This document shows, one piece after another, positions 1 to 5,011 of a stretch of DNA of 5,011 nt. Each line of letters opens with the position of its first letter. Positions within the stretch are counted from its first letter, which is position 1. This DNA is from Nitrosomonas sp. UBA6494. Its GTDB lineage: Bacteria; Pseudomonadota; Gammaproteobacteria; Burkholderiales; Nitrosomonadaceae. Under the pieces are notes generated by a model, which made no database searches, was not told the origin of the DNA, and saw nothing but the letters and a program-made list of their open reading frames with translations. The translations under genes were made by a program, and so were the position numbers. Where the stretch lies: contig DJMI01000030.1 of the NCBI GenBank assembly GCA_002435335.1, positions 1 to 5,011 on the forward strand. Reading direction: 5' to 3'.

Positions 1-1571
1 AGCGCATCCAAATCGCCGCCGGAATCGCGTGTACGGAACGTAATAGGAACATTCGTCAATGGATTACTGATCGGAACGAACAGATTGGTTCTTGACGGAT
101 CGTTATTGAACAAACCGGTTGCACGCTGATTGTGCGTTTCCTGTCGCCCTACTTCGACACCTGCCATCAGCGTATGTGTTAACGGTCCGGTATTTAACGA
201 ATACAACAGATTAGTTTGGTTAAAGACATTTTCACGAGAAGTTGTATTATTATAAGCACCGAGCGATAGTAAACCGGTGGTAAGATTCAAGCCACTATTG
301 GCAAACACGTTCTGATATAACTTATCGTAAGTGGTGTAATTGGTACGATTCTGCAGCGTAAAGCCGGATTCGAATTTATGCTCGATAAAGGAATTGAATG
401 CCAGCACATCGACATTTGCATTACTGCGCCGCGGATCACCGAAAAATTGTGATCGTGCCACATCGACCGGTCCCATCACTTGACCAGTGGAACCCAAAAC
501 TGACGTGATGCCGCGATCAGCCACACGGTCATCGTGAAACCGTTCCATGTTGGCGACGATTTTAGTTCGCGTGGTCGGTTTGATCGTAACCGTCGGCGAA
601 ATGCCGAGTCGCTCCATGTTGACGCCGTCGCGGAAGCTGCCTGCATCCTCGTACATCGCATTCAGTCGTAACGCCGCCTTATCATTGATGACATACCCAA
701 CATCGGCTGTCATGCGCTTCTGATTGAACGAACCACCTTGAAATGAGAACTCCTTTTTTGGGTCCCAATTGGCTTCTTTAGTTACGCGATTAACCACTCC
801 ACCTGAACCACCACGGCCAAAAATCATACCATTTGCGCCTTTCAGCACTTCCACGCGCTCAATGTTATACAGATCCCGATAATATTCAACGTCATCGCGA
901 ATACCGTCGACAAAGAAATCACCGGTTGAACGGTTTCCGCGAAACACCAACGCATCGCGATTCCCCTCACCTTGCGAAACCCCCACACCCGGCACGTAAC
1001 GAACCGCGTCCCCTATGCTACGTATCGACTGATCTTTGATCAAATCATCGGTAATTACCGTAATAGACTGCGGGACATCGCGCAGCAGCGTGTTGGTTTT
1101 GGTCGCAGTGCTGGTACTGACTGCAGCATAGCGATTTGTGCTGGCTGCGGTAATTTGTATTGAAGGCAATGTAACGACGGATTCGACCGCCGTTGCGGTC
1201 GGCACTGCCATAATTGCATATTTCCCGTTTTGCTCTGAAAGCTGCAACCCTGAATTTTCCAATAACTGTTCCAACGCTTCCTTAAATTCAAAATCACCAG
1301 TCAGACCAAAGGTAATTTTTCCTTGCAGCAATGCGGGATCAAATGCCAGCTTCACACCGGATTGTTCGGCGAAAACCACTAGCGCATCTTGTAACGTGCC
1401 AGCGGGAATATCGTAGGTACGCTTTGAAACGGTAATCTTAGGTACATTTTCCGGCTCGGCCGAACCAGGAGCGGGCAAGAACATAATCGTCATGCCGACT
1501 AGGGCAACGATACAGGCTTTATCAACAGATTTAGTAATTGCTTGTATGAAATGATATATTTTCAAATACAT
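1..1571 (-). CDS. TonB-dependent ferric-siderophore receptor with STN signalling domain (5' part, runs off the window)
   Basis: Outer-membrane gated channel that imports ferric siderophore with energy from TonB-ExbB-ExbD. I translated 523 codons from the ATG at 1571 to the window edge with no stop or frameshift. Residues 1-38 are a signal peptide: basic start, hydrophobic CIVALVGMTIMFL, cleavage near PGSA|E. Residues about 50-122 are an STN (secretin/TonB short N-terminal) domain (YDIPAGTLQDAL, then FKEALEQLLENSGLQL). A TonB-box-like TLPSIQITA lies at 134-142. The plug covers about 160-265, with RDVPQSITVIT at 165-175, VFRGN at 209-213, VDGIRDD at 221-227 and IERVEVLKGANGMIFGRGG at 237-255. 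The start of the beta-barrel follows. The missing C-terminus should be the rest of the barrel, since the family is usually 700-800 aa. I chose the 1571 ATG because it gives the full signal peptide; the ATG at 1575 is in another frame and soon stops. There is no good Shine-Dalgarno. It lies 81 bp after bfd and is probably controlled by the Fur promoter upstream of bfd. The family is secure; the siderophore cannot be read from sequence. Confidence 0.95.
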   Translation of the reverse strand, partial: MYLKIYHFIQAITKSVDKACIVALVGMTIMFLPAPGSAEPENVPKITVSKRTYDIPAGTLQDALVVFAEQSGVKLAFDPALLQGKITFGLTGDFEFKEALEQLLENSGLQLSEQNGKYAIMAVPTATAVESVVTLPSIQITAASTNRYAAVSTSTATKTNTLLRDVPQSITVITDDLIKDQSIRSIGDAVRYVPGVGVSQGEGNRDALVFRGNRSTGDFFVDGIRDDVEYYRDLYNIERVEVLKGANGMIFGRGGSGGVVNRVTKEANWDPKKEFSFQGGSFNQKRMTADVGYVINDKAALRLNAMYEDAGSFRDGVNMERLGISPTVTIKPTTRTKIVANMERFHDDRVADRGITSVLGSTGQVMGPVDVARSQFFGDPRRSNANVDVLAFNSFIEHKFESGFTLQNRTNYTTYDKLYQNVFANSGLNLTTGLLSLGAYNNTTSRENVFNQTNLLYSLNTGPLTHTLMAGVEVGRQETHNQRATGLFNNDPSRTNLFVPISNPLTNVPITFRTRDSGGDLDA

Positions 1572-1628
1572 TCATCAAGCCGCATAAAAGTAGAATCGAT
1601 TTGGAATATTGCAAATGAATCGCACTAT

Positions 1629-1659
1629 GGCGTCGAGAATTGAAAAAAATTTCTACGCC
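1629..1659 (-). other. Imperfect hairpin at the bfd stop codon
   Basis: On the transcribed strand GGCGT (1659-1655) pairs with ACGCC (1633-1629), and AGAA (1654-1651) pairs with TTCT (1639-1636). Two bases, CG at 1635-1634, bulge out, and the loop is T-rich. The stem overlaps the bfd stop codon. No T-tract follows it, so it is not a convincing terminator. It could be a processing or stability element between bfd and the receptor, or chance. Confidence 0.25.
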
Positions 1660-1877
1660 GCCGTCTCGCACAAACAGGTCGCTTGCTCATGATAGCCTTG
1701 CGCCTCGGATTTCTGAGCTAGCGTTTGATCAAGAATCTGCTTAGCGTAGCAGGCGCAAATACCGCATTGCTCGGAGACACCAAGACGAGTCTTTAAATCC
1801 CGCATCCGATCCGCGCCTTCGTGAATCGCATCACGCAGCGCTTTTTCCGTTACGCCTTTGCATACACACACGTACAT
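1653..1877 (-). CDS. bfd: Bacterioferritin-associated ferredoxin (Bfd), [2Fe-2S]
   Basis: Small cytoplasmic [2Fe-2S] protein. In characterised species it binds bacterioferritin and passes electrons through its haem to reduce and release stored iron. The 74-aa product opens with MYVCVCKGVTE. It carries the BFD-fold ligand pattern C4-x-C6 and C38-x2-C41 (EQCGICACYAK), with the usual helical GADRMRDLKTRLGVS between. The typical length is about 64 aa; here a tail of roughly 15 residues adds a second CxC (C68, C70), and C43 is a further non-ligand cysteine. The ATG at 1877 puts the Cys motif at the family position. Its Shine-Dalgarno is weak (GAGAA, about 7 nt upstream). A Fur box and strong promoter lie 64-112 bp upstream, which fits induction by iron starvation. 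The siderophore receptor follows on the same strand, so uptake and mobilisation of iron are probably co-expressed. BFD-like domains also occur in nitrite reductase and other enzymes, but this one stands alone. Confidence 0.93.
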   Translation of the reverse strand: MYVCVCKGVTEKALRDAIHEGADRMRDLKTRLGVSEQCGICACYAKQILDQTLAQKSEAQGYHEQATCLCETAA

Positions 1878-1902
1878 AGTAAATTCTCAGCAATCAATAA
1901 TG

Positions 1903-1951
1903 AAAAAAGTTTCTCACAATATTCGGCGCTAAACGCTATTAATAATGAGAA
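1903..1951 (-). promoter_or_regulatory. Possible hairpin plus T-tract in the bfd leader
   Basis: Within the predicted 5' leader TTCTCA (1951-1946) can pair with TGAGAA (1916-1911). Inside it AATA/TATT and GCG/CGC can form an inner stem. The sequence then reads AC and six T (1908-1903). The shape is like an attenuator or a 5'-end stabilising stem, but the closing stem has only two G-C pairs and the inner part is imperfect. Part of the symmetry comes from the overlapping Fur box. Confidence 0.25.
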
Positions 1952-1959
1952 TGATTCTT
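1941..1959. promoter_or_regulatory. Fur box (ferric uptake regulator operator)
   Basis: The 19 bp AATAATGAGAATGATTCTT match 14 of 19 positions of the classical Fur box GATAATGATAATCATTATC. The site starts 1 bp downstream of the bfd -10 hexamer and covers the expected transcription start, so Fe(II)-Fur bound here should block RNA polymerase. No plus-strand gene nearby could be the target; the target is bfd and probably the receptor after it. Confidence 0.85.
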
Positions 1960-1960
1960 A

Positions 1961-1989
1961 ATTATAAGGATGCTGTGATAAAAAATCAA
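1961..1989 (-). promoter_or_regulatory. Sigma70 promoter of bfd
   Basis: Reading on the minus strand, a -35 hexamer TTGATT (1989-1984, four of six consensus bases) is followed by a 17-bp spacer and a perfect -10 TATAAT (1966-1961). The predicted start is near 1952-1955, inside the Fur box, leaving a leader of about 75 nt before the bfd ATG. Strong hexamers with an operator over the start fit a promoter that is highly active once Fur is released. Confidence 0.8.
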
Positions 1990-2001
1990 TAGCCTTGTTA
2001 G

Positions 2002-2029
2002 AAAAATTGCACTCGTATATGAGCGATGC
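2002..2029 (-). terminator. Possible second terminator after the decarboxylase gene
   Basis: On the minus strand GCATCG (2029-2024) can pair with CGA-TGC (2015-2013 and 2011-2009) with one bulged G. It is followed by AA and five T (2006-2002). The stem is short and interrupted, but it does have the T-tract that the stronger hairpin at 2060-2086 lacks. It lies just upstream of the bfd -35 box, where a terminator would insulate bfd from the decarboxylase transcript. Confidence 0.35.
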
Positions 2030-2059
2030 GGATAACAAAACGATTACTTGTGACGAATA

Positions 2060-2086
2060 CCCAGGAGAAGTAAAACTCCTCCTGGG
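2060..2086 (-). terminator. Stem-loop downstream of the decarboxylase gene
   Basis: A perfect 8-bp GC-rich inverted repeat, CCCAGGAG (2060-2067) and CTCCTGGG (2079-2086), with an 11-nt loop. It begins 7 bp after the decarboxylase stop codon. The position fits a transcript 3' end. On the minus strand the stem is followed by TATTCGTC, not a real T-tract, so it is either a weak intrinsic terminator or a 3'-end protecting hairpin. Confidence 0.55.
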
Positions 2087-2093
2087 CATCCAA

Positions 2094-3269
2094 TTAGATA
2101 ACTTTCACGTCAGGTAACGGAAAGCCGTTGAAATTACTTGCGTAAGCCGTTGTATAAGCGCCGGCATTTGGAATATAAATGAAATCACCTTCCTGCATAT
2201 CATTCGGCAGCATCAAATCATGCGTCAGAATATCGACTGAATCGCATGTAGGGCCAGCGACCGACCAAGGAATAAGGTTTCCGGTTCTATCAGTGAGTAT
2301 TTCATAACGTAACCCTTCGGTCATTTCAATCACCCCACCAAACATACCGGCATCCCAATAAATCCATCGTTTATCATTACGAGTAGCGGTTCCTACCACA
2401 CGACAAACAAAGTAAGCGGAATCAGACACCAAGTAACGTCCAGGTTCCGCCATGATCCGGATATGCTCCGGCAAATCAGCAATCGCTTCATTGATGACAT
2501 CAGCTATTATTTCAATCGAAGGGATCGGTTTAACATGACGAACAGGATAACCACCGCCAATGTTGAGCAAACGCGGATCAAGACCAGCTTGACGCATCTC
2601 GGCAAATACTTTTATTGCACGCTCGATACCGACACGCCAATTTTGCGGATTGCGACACTGCGAACCGACGTGAAACGTCACACCCGCCAAATCGGCTTTA
2701 AGTGCCACCGCTTCTTGAATAATGGCACTAATATCAGCCAAATGCGTGCCGAATTTGCCAGCCAACGGCCAATCGCTGCCAATGTTCGGTGTGTCGATGC
2801 GTAAATACATTTTTGCATTGGGCTTGACGCTGACAATTTTCCGCAACTCTTCCACGCTATCCAGCACATACCACTCAACCCCTTTTGCTGCGGCATATTC
2901 GAGGTACGCACGCGATTTCATCGGGTTACTATAAAAAATTTCCGCAGCAGGAACTCCTAATTTCATCAATAAATCGAGTTCAGCGATAGAAGCAATTTCA
3001 AAGCCGACGCCCTCTTCAATCAAGGTTCGCAGCACCCGTTCATCAGGGTTGGCTTTAACTGCGTAATGTGGGTGTACTCGGGGCATAGCGGATTTAAATC
3101 GTCGTGCCTTTTGTCGCACGATATCGCTGTCAACCAACAAGAATGGTCGTTGGTAACCGGATTTAAGAGCATTTCTTACATGCTCAAAATTCAAACTAAT
3201 TTCGGGATGGGTATCAAACAGAACTTCGGCTGGTTCAGTTTTTTTCAATATAGCGGAGCGCTTAGACAT
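2094..3269 (-). CDS. Ornithine (or ornithine/lysine) decarboxylase, PLP fold type III
   Basis: Cytoplasmic PLP enzyme that should convert L-ornithine to putrescine, the first committed step of polyamine synthesis. The 391-aa protein is complete and shows the alanine-racemase-fold barrel followed by the C-terminal beta domain. Landmarks are YAVKAN at 69-74 with the Schiff-base Lys72; HVGSQ at 200-204, where the His stacks on PLP; GGGYP at 238-242 and EPGRY at 275-279, which hold the phosphate and pyridine; Asp306 in YWDAGMFGG; GPTCDSVD at 339-346 with catalytic Cys342 and Asp343; and AYTTAYASNFNGF at 371-383. GPTCDSVD separates it from diaminopimelate decarboxylases, which usually have GPxCES there. 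Whether it also takes lysine, as some bacterial relatives do, cannot be decided. The start at 3269 has AAGGA 8 nt upstream. It is the second open frame on its mRNA, 22 nt after the stop of a 21-codon leader ORF. Confidence 0.93.
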   Translation of the reverse strand: MSKRSAILKKTEPAEVLFDTHPEISLNFEHVRNALKSGYQRPFLLVDSDIVRQKARRFKSAMPRVHPHYAVKANPDERVLRTLIEEGVGFEIASIAELDLLMKLGVPAAEIFYSNPMKSRAYLEYAAAKGVEWYVLDSVEELRKIVSVKPNAKMYLRIDTPNIGSDWPLAGKFGTHLADISAIIQEAVALKADLAGVTFHVGSQCRNPQNWRVGIERAIKVFAEMRQAGLDPRLLNIGGGYPVRHVKPIPSIEIIADVINEAIADLPEHIRIMAEPGRYLVSDSAYFVCRVVGTATRNDKRWIYWDAGMFGGVIEMTEGLRYEILTDRTGNLIPWSVAGPTCDSVDILTHDLMLPNDMQEGDFIYIPNAGAYTTAYASNFNGFPLPDVKVI

Positions 3270-3271
3270 GG

Positions 3272-3289
3272 ATTTTTTCCTTAAAAAAT
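3272..3289 (-). promoter_or_regulatory. Decarboxylase ribosome binding site inside an A/U stem-loop
   Basis: The mRNA reads AUUUUUU-AAGG-AAAAAAU, a perfect 7-bp inverted repeat whose 4-nt loop is the AAGG of the Shine-Dalgarno (AAGGA, 3282-3278), ending 8 nt before the decarboxylase ATG. The leader ORF stop is 2 nt upstream of the stem. Seven A-U pairs are weak, but a ribosome ending at that stop would cover or melt the structure, which fits translational coupling. Confidence 0.5.
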
Positions 3290-3291
3290 GG

Positions 3292-3357
3292 CTACGTTTC
3301 AGGAATATGGACGTTAACTAAATCTGCAGGCGCAAAAAAGTTCTTGATGCTTCTCAT
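3292..3357 (-). CDS. 21-aa leader ORF upstream of the decarboxylase
   Basis: ATG at 3357, TAG at 3294-3292, 21 codons. The peptide begins MRSIKNFFAP and ends NVHIPET. The case for translation is strong: a perfect 8-nt Shine-Dalgarno AAGGAGGT lies 4 nt before the ATG, far better than that of the decarboxylase, and a near-consensus promoter places the ORF as the first frame on the mRNA. Its stop is 22 nt from the decarboxylase start in another frame, so it is not a misread N-terminus. The peptide has no membrane segment or run of one amino acid, only an FF pair encoded by six T. I do not recognise it. By position it resembles leader peptides of polyamine genes such as E. coli speFL, which senses ornithine ahead of speF, but I see no sequence similarity. 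It could also be a simple coupling cistron or a small functional protein. Confidence 0.7.
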   Translation of the reverse strand: MRSIKNFFAPADLVNVHIPET

Positions 3358-3361
3358 GATG

Positions 3362-3369
3362 ACCTCCTT
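3362..3369 (-). promoter_or_regulatory. Consensus Shine-Dalgarno of the leader ORF
   Basis: AAGGAGGT on the minus strand is fully complementary to the 16S rRNA 3' end, with 4 nt between it and the ATG at 3357. It is the best ribosome binding site in the window and serves only the 21-codon ORF, which is the main reason to call that ORF real. Confidence 0.85.
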
Positions 3370-3408
3370 ATCGATGATATAAAATTTTTGTGTTTAAATT
3401 TTGCACGC

Positions 3409-3436
3409 ATTATAGTCTGCATTTTAGGCAAATCAA
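3409..3436 (-). promoter_or_regulatory. Sigma70 promoter of the leader ORF and decarboxylase
   Basis: On the minus strand, -35 TTGATT (3436-3431), a 16-bp spacer and a perfect -10 TATAAT (3414-3409). The predicted start is near 3400-3403, giving a leader of about 45 nt before the 21-codon ORF. No operator is obvious. The same hexamer pair, with a 17-bp spacer, occurs at the bfd promoter. Confidence 0.8.
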
Positions 3437-3589
3437 GTGTTTTTTTTATCAAATAAGTATCTTTAAAAACATGATGTTGCAAATCAACCGACAATGCAGC
3501 ATTAGATGGGTAATTTTGGAAAAAGTTTAATCGTTTTGTATTCACTCAGTTACAGCCTATATCAACCTAGAAACGCATATCGTTCTTGC

Positions 3590-3611
3590 AAAAAAGATTT
3601 TAAATTAAATC
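3590..3611 (-). terminator. Weak possible terminator after the TIGR03790 gene
   Basis: Just after the stop codon the minus strand reads GATTT, a 6-nt loop, AAATC (3611-3596), then six T (3595-3590). The layout is right for an intrinsic terminator, but a 5-bp A/T-rich stem is weak, so some readthrough toward the decarboxylase promoter is likely. Confidence 0.3.
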
Positions 3612-3612
3612 A

Positions 3613-4869
3613 TCAATGCCAAAACAAACGAATATACCCGTCTTTCGGGTTATTCATTTGAAAATAAAAAATGTTTTCGCCGCGATTAATAACTTGCTGA
3701 TTCGATAAAGCCCTAAATGGTCCGGCTGCTGAGACAGATTTTTCAACACGCAATCGCGTCGAGTGAGGAGAATAAAATTTCAATTCGAATTTGCCTGGCC
3801 TTATTTCCCGCAACATCGGTGCAAAAGGCTTTGCCAGCGGCTCGCCGATAAATACTCCTTGTCCCGGCCAAGCAACACTTTTCCAATAGGCTTCGATCGC
3901 CGTTGTTCCAAGTGTGTAATAAAATAATGCAACTCCCGGTGCCGGAAATTTCTGCGGGAAACTACACGGTTCTACCACCGCACCGTAACTTGCGGTCGCG
4001 CCAGCTTCCAGCCAACGCAGACTGCTCATTTGCAATGAATCAGTCAATCTACCTCCCGCCGAGGTTAAATGATCCGCCAAGGCGCCCGGCAAAAACCTGA
4101 GTGTATCCAGCTTCGTCACCTCGGGCAAACCGGTGAAATAACCAAGCACATCGCTACGATCGGAAATAAAATCGGCGTCCAGAATTTGGATCGGAAGGAC
4201 ATCACTCAATTCCCGGGCTGTCTCTTCAAAAGCAAATGCCCGACTGCTACGTGCTTTGTCGGAAGTATTCAGTAAATACACCTGTCCGCGAGGAAAGCTG
4301 TAATCCGATTGTATCCCCCGATCGATGAGCATTTTTACCTGCTCAAACGAAGTTCCCGCCAGCATCATTGCAGGGCGCAATTGATGATCGTTAAAGGGAT
4401 AGCGGCTAGGCGAATTAAAATAAGCGCTTGGTTGCGTCGGTTTACACTGATCAGCGCAATATTTTTTATCAAAACCAAACGCTAATGCGGAGGTCATCGA
4501 CATGCACCCTACCCGGTACGGTGCAGTCCATGCTATTGCATAGGCTTGCACATGCTTTGGCGTACGCTGATCAATGATCGCTTTGATGCGTTGAAATTCT
4601 TTCTCGGACATGACGCTGCGCCCGGCAGGAAAACGGACGCGAATGACGTTCGCAGCAGGAATATTGCGTACTCTTTGATAATATTCAACGACTTGCTGTG
4701 ATAACGGATCGTCATCATTGATAATCAGCGCAATATCTCCCGGCGTTAATCCGGTTTTGGGTAGAGAAATGCGCTGCATTGCTTGCGCGACACAGGTAAA
4801 CAACAGCAAGGACAGTAGCGCGAAAAATTTAAAAGCGTTACGGCTAGCCATGATTCCAAGGCGACGCAT
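3613..4869 (-). CDS. Exported TIGR03790-family protein, function unknown
   Basis: 418-aa predicted exported protein. Residues 7-30 form a signal peptide (MASRNAF, hydrophobic ALLSLLLFTCV, AQA cleavage). I recognise it as TIGR03790-like from DIALIINDDDPLSQQVVEYY at 45-64, RNIPAANVIRV at 68-78, LADHLTSAGG at 264-273, AGATASYGAVVEPC at 289-302 and EAYWKSVAWPGQGVFIGEPL at 326-345. The family is uncharacterised and known to occur only in genomes with exosortase/PEP-CTERM systems. Residues from about 358 look like a small beta-sandwich tail ending in YIRLFWH. I see no PEP-CTERM anchor, so it is unlikely to be an exosortase substrate itself. It lies 7 bp after dcd and is probably co-transcribed. The start is uncertain: the ATG at 4869 has no Shine-Dalgarno, while the ATG at 4851 has TTGGA just upstream and gives a tidier signal peptide. 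The family call is from memory of motifs. Confidence 0.8.
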   Translation of the reverse strand: MRRLGIMASRNAFKFFALLSLLLFTCVAQAMQRISLPKTGLTPGDIALIINDDDPLSQQVVEYYQRVRNIPAANVIRVRFPAGRSVMSEKEFQRIKAIIDQRTPKHVQAYAIAWTAPYRVGCMSMTSALAFGFDKKYCADQCKPTQPSAYFNSPSRYPFNDHQLRPAMMLAGTSFEQVKMLIDRGIQSDYSFPRGQVYLLNTSDKARSSRAFAFEETARELSDVLPIQILDADFISDRSDVLGYFTGLPEVTKLDTLRFLPGALADHLTSAGGRLTDSLQMSSLRWLEAGATASYGAVVEPCSFPQKFPAPGVALFYYTLGTTAIEAYWKSVAWPGQGVFIGEPLAKPFAPMLREIRPGKFELKFYSPHSTRLRVEKSVSAAGPFRALSNQQVINRGENIFYFQMNNPKDGYIRLFWH

Positions 4870-4876
4870 TCATCAA

Positions 4877-5011
4877 TTAAATTTTCGGCAACGTTACACC
4901 GTGCTGTCCCTGGTATTTACCGCCGCGATCTTTGTACGAAGTTTCGCACACTTCATCGGATTCGAAAAAAATCACCTGCGCGACGCCTTCATTGGCGTAA
5001 ATTTTGGCCGG
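4877..5011 (-). CDS. dcd: dCTP deaminase, C-terminal 44 residues (partial at window edge)
   Basis: Dcd deaminates dCTP to dUTP, supplying dUMP for thymidylate synthesis; it acts as a cytoplasmic homotrimer. Only the C-terminus is here, entering from the right edge: PAKIYANEGVAQVIFFESDE, then VCETSYKDRGGKYQGQHGVT, ending LPKI and TAA at 4879-4877. This matches the conserved end of the ~188-aa proteobacterial enzymes: the ANEGxAQ strand and the C-terminal YxDRGGKYQGQ lid over the nucleotide triphosphate. The catalytic Glu and the rest lie outside the window. The TIGR03790 gene starts 7 bp downstream. The identification is firm because this tail is highly distinctive. Confidence 0.95.
   Translation of the reverse strand, partial: PAKIYANEGVAQVIFFESDEVCETSYKDRGGKYQGQHGVTLPKI

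Noticed and set aside
1138..1416. 92-codon plus-strand open frame antisense to the receptor STN and linker region
   Set aside because: The opposite strand encodes the STN domain in an intact frame; the antisense product looks like no known protein and has no promoter or ribosome binding site.
1569..1575. ATG at 1575-1573 as an alternative receptor start
   Set aside because: That frame reaches TAA after 14 codons; the ATG at 1571 is in frame with the signal peptide and the whole receptor.
1572..1652. Possible separate promoter or second Fur box before the receptor
   Set aside because: The best -35/-10 pair (TTGCAA and TACTTT) is poor, and the ATTCATTTGCAATATT stretch matches the Fur consensus weakly. 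The promoter upstream of bfd explains expression better.
2463..2804. 113-codon plus-strand open frame antisense to the decarboxylase
   Set aside because: It lies wholly within the well-conserved decarboxylase coding region, has no recognisable domain, and is explained as a shadow frame.
2094..3269. Diaminopimelate decarboxylase or carboxynorspermidine decarboxylase as the identity of the fold-III enzyme
   Set aside because: The GPTCDSVD active-site motif and the length near 390 aa fit ornithine/lysine decarboxylases; DapA-pathway and carboxynorspermidine enzymes differ at this motif.
3354..3545. 63-codon open frame on the minus strand (GTG start) ahead of the leader ORF
   Set aside because: It has no Shine-Dalgarno, begins more than 100 bp upstream of the clear -35/-10 pair, and runs through that promoter and the leader ORF ribosome binding site. 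Its composition is that of AT-rich spacer.

Overview
All genes in this window lie on the minus strand, so transcription runs from high to low coordinates. The order is: the 3' end of dcd (dCTP deaminase); a TIGR03790-type exported protein of unknown function; a 255-bp AT-rich gap with a strong promoter; a 21-codon leader ORF; a fold-III (alanine-racemase-like) ornithine/lysine decarboxylase; a 216-bp gap with a Fur-type promoter; bfd (bacterioferritin-associated ferredoxin); and the first 523 codons of a TonB-dependent siderophore receptor that runs off the left edge. The many open frames on the plus strand are antisense shadows of these genes.

The source is most likely a betaproteobacterium with moderate GC content, plausibly a Nitrosomonas/Nitrosospira-type ammonia oxidiser. 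The Dcd C-terminus has the form I know from the ~188-aa betaproteobacterial enzymes. TIGR03790 proteins are known only from genomes carrying exosortase/PEP-CTERM systems, which include these organisms. Siderophore receptors of the STN-plug-barrel type are also abundant there. This placement is inference from remembered families, not a database result.

Right part (3613-5011): dcd and the TIGR03790 gene are 7 bp apart and probably co-transcribed. They are followed by a weak A/T stem with a T-tract. From 3437 to 3589 I see nothing convincing, only AT-rich spacer.

Middle (2094-3436): a near-consensus sigma70 promoter drives an mRNA whose first open frame is not the decarboxylase but a 21-aa peptide. 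That peptide has a perfect 8-nt Shine-Dalgarno sequence, and its stop is 22 nt before the decarboxylase ATG. The decarboxylase Shine-Dalgarno sits in the loop of a perfect 7-bp A/U inverted repeat. This layout resembles a leader-peptide-controlled polyamine gene and is the most interesting signal in the window.

Left part (1-1989): a Fur box immediately downstream of a consensus -10 controls bfd. The receptor lies 81 bp after bfd with no clear promoter of its own. Iron limitation would therefore induce together the ferredoxin that helps release iron from bacterioferritin and a ferric-siderophore importer. The receptor has the N-terminal signalling (STN) domain, but no FecI/FecR-type genes are visible beside it.

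I see no RNA genes, mobile elements or CRISPR arrays.
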